Of a stretch of 34,682 nt of DNA, positions 30,440-34,682 are shown one piece after another. The notes under the pieces are model-generated. The model searched no databases and was not told the origin of the DNA. It saw only the letters and a list, made by a program, of their open reading frames with translations. Numbering within the stretch: the first letter of the stretch is position 1; the number at the start of each line of letters is the position of its first letter. Both the position numbers and the translations under genes were made by a program. The stretch is from Candidatus Thiosymbion ectosymbiont of Robbea hypermnestra. GTDB taxonomy: Bacteria; Pseudomonadota; Gammaproteobacteria; Chromatiales; Chromatiaceae. The stretch lies in the NCBI GenBank assembly GCA_020443945.1, contig JAIZWN010000676.1, positions 1 through 34,682 on the forward strand, read 5' to 3'.

Positions 30440-30826
30440 CGGATTCCTCCTAATAAAGTGATTGTTAATATTCTAATCAAGCGAATTATTCATATAACGA
30501 CCCACCCACCGTTCGCGGTGATAAAGGCGGAACACGCCGGCGCGTCATTAGGAATAGAGGCTCGAAACAAGCGGTTATTTATACTACAGCGCCGAGCGGC
30601 CTGCAACACGGCGGAATCGGGGGCTACCGAATGAGCAAGACGGCGGGCGGGGTGATCGATCACGATGAGGCGGCGGCCCCGAATCGGGGGGCGCGTGCTT
30701 ATTGCAGAAGATTTGCGATCTGCTAATCTTTACACGCGACCTGCGGGTTCGGAACCTCTCCGCGAGCGCGAGCCCTATTCCCGCAGGGGCCTTATTCACC
30801 CAAATAAAAATGTCAGGAGGTACGGA
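30440..30826. other. Divergent intergenic region between phaE and the SDR gene
   Basis: This 387-nt region separates the minus-strand phaEC operon from the plus-strand dehydrogenase and should hold promoters for both. A candidate for phaE is listed separately. On the plus strand TTGCAG near 30701 with TAATCT 16 nt later is only a weak match. No small gene is supported; a frame opening at 30665 is out of place because the real start of the SDR is at 30827. Confidence 0.55.
30578..30606 (-). promoter_or_regulatory. Candidate sigma-70 promoter for phaE-phaC
   Basis: On the minus strand TTGCAG (30606-30601) and TATAAA (30583-30578) are exactly 17 nt apart, upstream of phaE by about 140 nt. The -10 box matches the consensus at five of six bases, the -35 at three. 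No operator could be recognised. Confidence 0.4.
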
Positions 30827-31621
30827 GTGGAAGTAAAAGGCAGTGTAGTCGTGATCACGGGCGGCGGGACCGGCATCGGCGCCGCCGTGGCGAAAAACCT
30901 GGCCGAGGACAAAGCCAAGGTCGTACTTGCCGGTCGGCGTATCGAGCGCCTGGAGCAAACGGTCAAGGAGATCAAGGAGGCGGGCGGCGAGGCCATCGCG
31001 GTGCAGACCGATGTCACCAAAGAGGAAGACCAGAGCGCGCTGATGGACAAGGCGCTCGAGACCTTCGGCTCCCTGGACGTGGTTCTGGCCAACGCGGGGC
31101 GCTTCAACGACAGCCTGATGATCAATACCGACAAGGCCACCGGCAAGGTCAAGAACGTCATGACCACCGAGCAGTTCAAGTCGGTAGTGGATACCAACCT
31201 CATCGGCACCTTCCTCACCCTGCGCGAGGCCGCCCGGCGGATGGCCGACAGCGGTAAGGAGGGCCTGCTGCTGATTACCTCCTCGATCAACAGCACCGGC
31301 CAGATCGGCCAGCTCAACTACTCCTCCACCAAGGTCGCCCTCACCCTGTGGCCCAAGATCCTGGTGGGCGAGTTTCACCTGAAACACCTGCCGATCCGGG
31401 TCGTCGGCGTCTCACCGGGCTACACGGCCACGGAAATCCTCAAGGGCATGAACGAAACGGCCCTGGAGGTGATCCTCAAGGATGTCCACGTGGGCCATCT
31501 GGTCGAGCCGGAAGAGCTCGCCGGCACCATCAAGCACGTCATTTCCAACGACTCGATCGACGGCACCACCATCGAGGTGACCGGCGGTCTGGTCTACGGA
31601 CCGCGGGCGCGGGCGAAATAG
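30827..31621 (+). CDS. Short-chain dehydrogenase/reductase
   Basis: This protein of 264 aa has the NAD(P) loop VITGGGTGIGAA, the structural NAG in VLANAGRF, a serine in ITSSINS and the catalytic YSSTK, followed by VSPGYTATEIL. The start is a GTG at 30827, since AGGAGG sits 6 nt before it; the frame upstream has no ribosome site. Adjacent to phaEC and transcribed divergently, it might supply 3-hydroxyacyl-CoA (an acetoacetyl-CoA reductase role), but its sequence is not especially close to PhaB and the substrate is uncertain. A strong terminator follows the stop. Confidence 0.85.
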   Translation: MEVKGSVVVITGGGTGIGAAVAKNLAEDKAKVVLAGRRIERLEQTVKEIKEAGGEAIAVQTDVTKEEDQSALMDKALETFGSLDVVLANAGRFNDSLMINTDKATGKVKNVMTTEQFKSVVDTNLIGTFLTLREAARRMADSGKEGLLLITSSINSTGQIGQLNYSSTKVALTLWPKILVGEFHLKHLPIRVVGVSPGYTATEILKGMNETALEVILKDVHVGHLVEPEELAGTIKHVISNDSIDGTTIEVTGGLVYGPRARAK

Positions 31622-31660
31622 CCTCGACGGAAAACAAGAAGAACACGCAAGACCAAATTA

Positions 31661-31695
31661 CGCCGCCGCCTCGCCAGGCGGCGGCGTTTTTTTTT
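31661..31695 (+). terminator. Intrinsic terminator after the SDR gene
   Basis: CGCCGCCGCCT at 31661-31671 and AGGCGGCGGCG at 31676-31686 pair perfectly over 11 bp with a four-base loop, followed by nine T residues. It lies 40 nt after the stop and isolates the gene from uvrY. Confidence 0.95.
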
Positions 31696-31847
31696 GCGGG
31701 AACCGGTAAAAAGTTTTGCGTCCCGCGCGTCTTTGCGGTTCTATTGGCGATGGACAAGGTTTTCGTTCACTCGGCGCGGGGGTACCGACCTCCGCAAGAC
31801 CTGGCGGTCAGGAACAGGGACCCCTATTGCATCGGGGAGAATCGCGC

Positions 31848-32495
31848 ATGATTAAGATCCTCCTGGTCGACGACCACAAGCTGGTACGAACCGGTATTCG
31901 CCATATCCTGAAGGAGGTCGGGGATATGACCGTGGTGGGCGAGGCGGCGGACGGGGACTCGGCCCTGAAGCTGGCCGGTGATACCACCCCGGACGTGGTG
32001 CTCATGGATGTCAAGATGCCGGGGATGGGGGGTATCGAGACGACCCGGCGCATGGTCCGCCGGCTGCCGGACGTCAAGGTAATCGCGCTCACGGTGCTCG
32101 ACGACGCCCCCTTTCCGACCTGTCTGCGCGAGGCCGGCGCGGTGGGTTATCTGACGAAGGGCTGTCCCGCCGAGGAGATGATCGAGGCGATCCGCTCGGT
32201 CGTCAGTGGTTCTCCCTACGTGGCCGTGAGTATCGCCCGCAGGTATATGTTGGCGGGTTGGCGCGGGGTCCATGCCGCCACGACCCCGTTCGAGGAGTTG
32301 TCCCCCCGTGAGCTGGAGGTGGCCATGATGGTCCTGGACGGCCAGCGCACCGGGGAGATCTCCAACCGCCTTTCCCTGAGCCCGAAGACGATCAGCACCT
32401 ACCGCCAGCGCATTTACGGGAAGCTCCAGGTGAGTACGGATGTGGGTCTGACGCGGCTGGCTCTGCGCCATGGTCTGATCGAGGAGGATGCCTGA
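31848..32495 (+). CDS. uvrY: Response regulator UvrY/GacA
   Basis: This 215-residue NarL/FixJ response regulator has a receiver domain with Asp8-Asp9, phosphoacceptor Asp54 in VLMDVKMPG, Thr82 and Lys104, and a C-terminal LuxR-type helix-turn-helix (LSPRELEVAMMVLDGQRTGEIS through LSPKTISTYRQRIYGKL). UvrY is the partner of the BarA/GacS kinase and activates small RNAs of the Csr/Rsm system that control carbon storage, motility and biofilm. The start at 31848 has GGGGAGA in front. The uvrY-uvrC order is conserved in gammaproteobacteria and supports the assignment. Confidence 0.94.
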   Translation: MIKILLVDDHKLVRTGIRHILKEVGDMTVVGEAADGDSALKLAGDTTPDVVLMDVKMPGMGGIETTRRMVRRLPDVKVIALTVLDDAPFPTCLREAGAVGYLTKGCPAEEMIEAIRSVVSGSPYVAVSIARRYMLAGWRGVHAATTPFEELSPRELEVAMMVLDGQRTGEISNRLSLSPKTISTYRQRIYGKLQVSTDVGLTRLALRHGLIEEDA

Positions 32496-32551
32496 GCGGC
32501 CCGGATGTCCCGGATTGTGCGGGCATGGCCCCGTAGCCGTAGAGACGACGG

Positions 32552-34375
32552 ATGGCGATTCCCGATCCGCGTCGGCTTCTGAAGCAGATCCCATCGCGTC
32601 CGGGCGTCTACCGGATGTTGGACGCGGCGGGAAAGGTCCTGTACGTCGGCAAGGCCAAGGACCTCCGGCGGCGGGTGGCGAGCTACTTTTCCCGCTCGCT
32701 GAACCAGCGTCTGCAGGCGATGGTCGCGCAGATCGCGGACCTCGAGCTCACCGTAACCCGCACGGAAGGGGAGGCCCTGCTCCTGGAGAGCAACCTCATC
32801 AAGTCCCTGCGGCCCCGGTATAACGTCCTGCTCAGGGACGATAAGAGCTATCCCTATATCCGACTGACGGTAAGCGACGAGTTTCCCAGGCTCGCCTTCT
32901 ACCGTGGCCCCCGTACCGGGAACGACCGCCGGTTCGGGCCCTACCCGAGCGCCGGGGCGGTGCGCGAGACCATGCAGCTGCTCCAGAAGCTGTTTCCGGT
33001 CCGCCAGTGCGAGGATAGCTTCTTCCGCAACCGCTCCCGTCCGTGTCTGCAATACCAGATCAAGCGTTGCGGCGGTCCCTGCGTCGGTCTGGTGACTGCG
33101 GAGGACTACGCGGACGATGTGGACCACACCATCAAGTTTCTGGAAGGGCGCGCAGACGAGGTGGTCGAGGCGCTCGCACAGCGCATGGAGCAGGCGTCCG
33201 GGTCCCTGGCGTTCGAGCAGGCGGCGGTGCTGCGGGACCAGATCGCGACCCTGCGCCGCATCCAGCAGCGTCAGTTCGTGAGCGGGGAGGGCGGGGATCT
33301 GGATATCGTCGCCTGCGTGCAGGAGGGGGGGCTGACCTGCGTGCAGGTCTTCTTTATCCGCGCCGGCCGTAACCTGGGCAACAAGACCTTCTTTCCCAAG
33401 GCGCCGGAGGGGATGGACGGCCCCGGCGTGATCGGGGCCTTTCTCGCCCAGTTCTACGCCGACAAGGAGATCCCGCCACAACTTCTGGTGAGCCCGGACC
33501 CGGAGGATCGGGACCTGCTGGAGCGCGCCTTCAGCGAGCAGTCCGGGCGGCGGGTGGAGCTCCGGGCGCGGGTGCGTTCGGAGCGGGCGCGGTGGCTGGA
33601 GATGGCCCGCGGCAATGCGATGCTGGCGCTCAAGTCCCGGCTCGGCAGCCAGACCGGCTATGGGCAACGCCTGGAGGCCCTGCGCGAGGCCCTGGGGCTC
33701 GCCGAGCTACCGGAGCGTATGGAGTGCTTCGATGTCAGCCATACCGGGGGCGAGCGGACCGTGGCCTCCTGCGTGGTGTTCGACGGGGAGGGCCCCCGCA
33801 AAGCGGACTACCGGCGCTTCAATATCGAGGGGGTCACCCCGGGCGACGACTATGCCGCCCTCCGGCAGGCCCTGCTCCGCCGCTACACCCGGATCACGCA
33901 GGGGGAGTATCCGCATCCGGACCTCCTGTTCATCGACGGCGGACGCGGCCAGCTGGGCTCGGTCCGGGAGGCCCTGGAAGAAGCGGCGGTCTCGGGGGTC
34001 ACCCTGGTCGGCGTCGCCAAGGGCCCGGACCGCCGGCCCGGCGCCGAGCAGCTCTGGTTGTCCGGCCGGAATACGGCCATTATACTCCCGAGCGATTCGC
34101 CGGCGATGCATCTGGTGCAGCAAATCCGGGACGAGGCGCATCGGTTCGCCATCACCGGACACCGTAAGCGGCGCGCCAAGGCGCGGACCCGCTCCGTGTT
34201 GGAAGAGATCCCCGGCGTGGGCCCCAAGCGTCGCCGGCACCTGTTGCGCCGGCTCGGCGGCCTACAAGGTCTGGCCCGGGCCGGGGTGGAGGACATCGCC
34301 CAGGTTACGGGCATCAGTCGCGCGCTGGCGCAACGGATCTACGATGCCTTTCACCAGGCATCCCCCCTGGCATGA
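32552..34375 (+). CDS. uvrC: Excinuclease ABC subunit C
   Basis: This 607-residue protein has the UvrC domain order: a GIY-YIG nuclease with GVYRM and VLYVGKAKDLRRR near the N terminus, a UVR helix pair (LAFEQAAVLRDQI at about 225), the RNase H-like endonuclease domain beginning CFDVSHTGGERTVAS with FIDGGRGQLG, and C-terminal helix-hairpin-helix repeats (EIPGVGPKRRRHLLRRLGG). Four cysteines around residues 150-175 (VRQCEDSFFRNRSRPC and KRCGGPCVG) fit the iron-sulfur site. UvrC makes both incisions in nucleotide excision repair with UvrA and UvrB. It follows uvrY by 56 nt. The usual next gene, pgsA, is not in the window. Confidence 0.97.
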   Translation: MAIPDPRRLLKQIPSRPGVYRMLDAAGKVLYVGKAKDLRRRVASYFSRSLNQRLQAMVAQIADLELTVTRTEGEALLLESNLIKSLRPRYNVLLRDDKSYPYIRLTVSDEFPRLAFYRGPRTGNDRRFGPYPSAGAVRETMQLLQKLFPVRQCEDSFFRNRSRPCLQYQIKRCGGPCVGLVTAEDYADDVDHTIKFLEGRADEVVEALAQRMEQASGSLAFEQAAVLRDQIATLRRIQQRQFVSGEGGDLDIVACVQEGGLTCVQVFFIRAGRNLGNKTFFPKAPEGMDGPGVIGAFLAQFYADKEIPPQLLVSPDPEDRDLLERAFSEQSGRRVELRARVRSERARWLEMARGNAMLALKSRLGSQTGYGQRLEALREALGLAELPERMECFDVSHTGGERTVASCVVFDGEGPRKADYRRFNIEGVTPGDDYAALRQALLRRYTRITQGEYPHPDLLFIDGGRGQLGSVREALEEAAVSGVTLVGVAKGPDRRPGAEQLWLSGRNTAIILPSDSPAMHLVQQIRDEAHRFAITGHRKRRAKARTRSVLEEIPGVGPKRRRHLLRRLGGLQGLARAGVEDIAQVTGISRALAQRIYDAFHQASPLA

Positions 34376-34682
34376 CCGTATGCGCTTTCCGGGACCGGGG
34401 CCTCGCCCGTCGTTGGTCGACACATACCCCTCGCCCGTTCCCGAGCCGGTGGTGTCTTAGCTTCGTGGTTTCCGGGATTCAGCGTAGAGACCTGCCCTCA
34501 CCGTCATTGTTATTCGCAGATTACGCCGATTTTCACGGATTATTGCGTTTTTTCATCGGCGAGAATCTGCGGCTAGTGGTAAATTTTAGGACCTATATAC
34601 ATAGTTAGTGCCCCGTTTCACCTTATTTTTCGCTCTCAGCGCGGCGAGAAGCGGCCAGCCGCGAGGCGCGTGAGCGCAGGAA
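34376..34682. other. Region downstream of uvrC, repeat-bearing
   Basis: No supportable gene lies in these 307 nt. The expected pgsA and tRNA genes that often follow uvrC are not seen, although they may lie beyond the end. The stretch from 34511 to 34574 is a second copy of the AATCTGCG repeat. GC falls from about 34560 to 34610 and then rises again at the window edge. Confidence 0.55.
34511..34574. repeat. Dispersed AATCTGCG repeat, copy 2
   Basis: TCATCGGCGAGAATCTGCG at 34553-34571 matches the copy near 28031 at 18 of 19 bases, and CGCAGATTACGCCGATTTTC precedes it in the opposite sense, forming an imperfect inverted repeat. Confidence 0.65.

Noticed and set aside
32414..33667. A 417-codon open frame on the minus strand opposite uvrC
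   Set aside because: Arg/Leu/His-rich shadow of a high-GC gene with complete UvrC domains on the plus strand.
34372..34608. A 78-codon frame downstream of uvrC
   Set aside because: It overlaps a dispersed repeat and the end of uvrC, has no ribosome site and does not resemble pgsA.

Overview
The window reads as a chromosomal segment of a gammaproteobacterium. The strongest indications are the uvrY-uvrC pair, a class III poly(3-hydroxyalkanoate) synthase (phaC/phaE, typical of purple sulfur bacteria and relatives) and a proteobacterial carA. A Chromatiales-like, possibly uncultured sulfur-oxidising lineage is a reasonable guess, but it is inference. Dispersed short inverted repeats (REP-like) are frequent. 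No rRNA, tRNA, CRISPR array, integrase or transposase gene was recognised.

Layout. (1) 68-872, minus strand: a ThsB-like TIR protein followed by an unrecognised 110-residue protein. (2) 1077-11204, minus strand: a compact sugar-nucleotide operon. In transcription order it holds a radical SAM protein, hddA, an fcl-like reductase, a split transketolase (N and C subunits), a ColD-like PLP sugar 3-dehydratase, hddC, gmhA, a Cj1427-like GDP-heptose 4-dehydrogenase and an L-2-hydroxyglutarate oxidase (lhgO). Together they suggest a GDP-D-glycero-D-manno-heptose pathway continued into a 3-deoxy, C4-branched sugar. LhgO would recycle the L-2-hydroxyglutarate made by the Cj1427-like enzyme. (3) 11338-17767, minus strand: a class II aldolase/short-chain dehydrogenase fusion, a glycosyltransferase, mtnP, apt, mtnA and a WbpV-like sugar reductase/epimerase. 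This looks like a methylthioadenosine salvage operon in which the fusion could perform the last steps of a DHAP-shunt-type route. (4) 17854-18818: a small hypothetical gene, a complete TIR-domain gene and, overlapping its start, a 44-codon truncated second TIR gene. (5) 18967-24834: carA (with no carB beside it), a bactofilin, a dihydrolipoamide-dehydrogenase-like flavoprotein, and a DUF35/thiolase pair. (6) 25174-27896: an accessory island with a PIN toxin/antitoxin pair, two HicB-like antitoxins, a DUF6338-type membrane protein and three related proline-rich micro-ORFs. One HicB gene ends inside a decayed duplicate of the DUF6338 gene. (7) 28100-34375: phaC and phaE (minus), a short-chain dehydrogenase with a strong terminator (plus), then uvrY and uvrC (plus).

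The most interesting candidates are the predicted branched-chain GDP-heptose pathway with its internal 2-oxoglutarate/L-2-hydroxyglutarate cycle, the proline-rich micro-ORF family coupled to the DUF6338 membrane protein, and the aldolase-SDR fusion in the methylthioadenosine operon. Family assignments come from reading motifs and from memory of family members; no database search was run.
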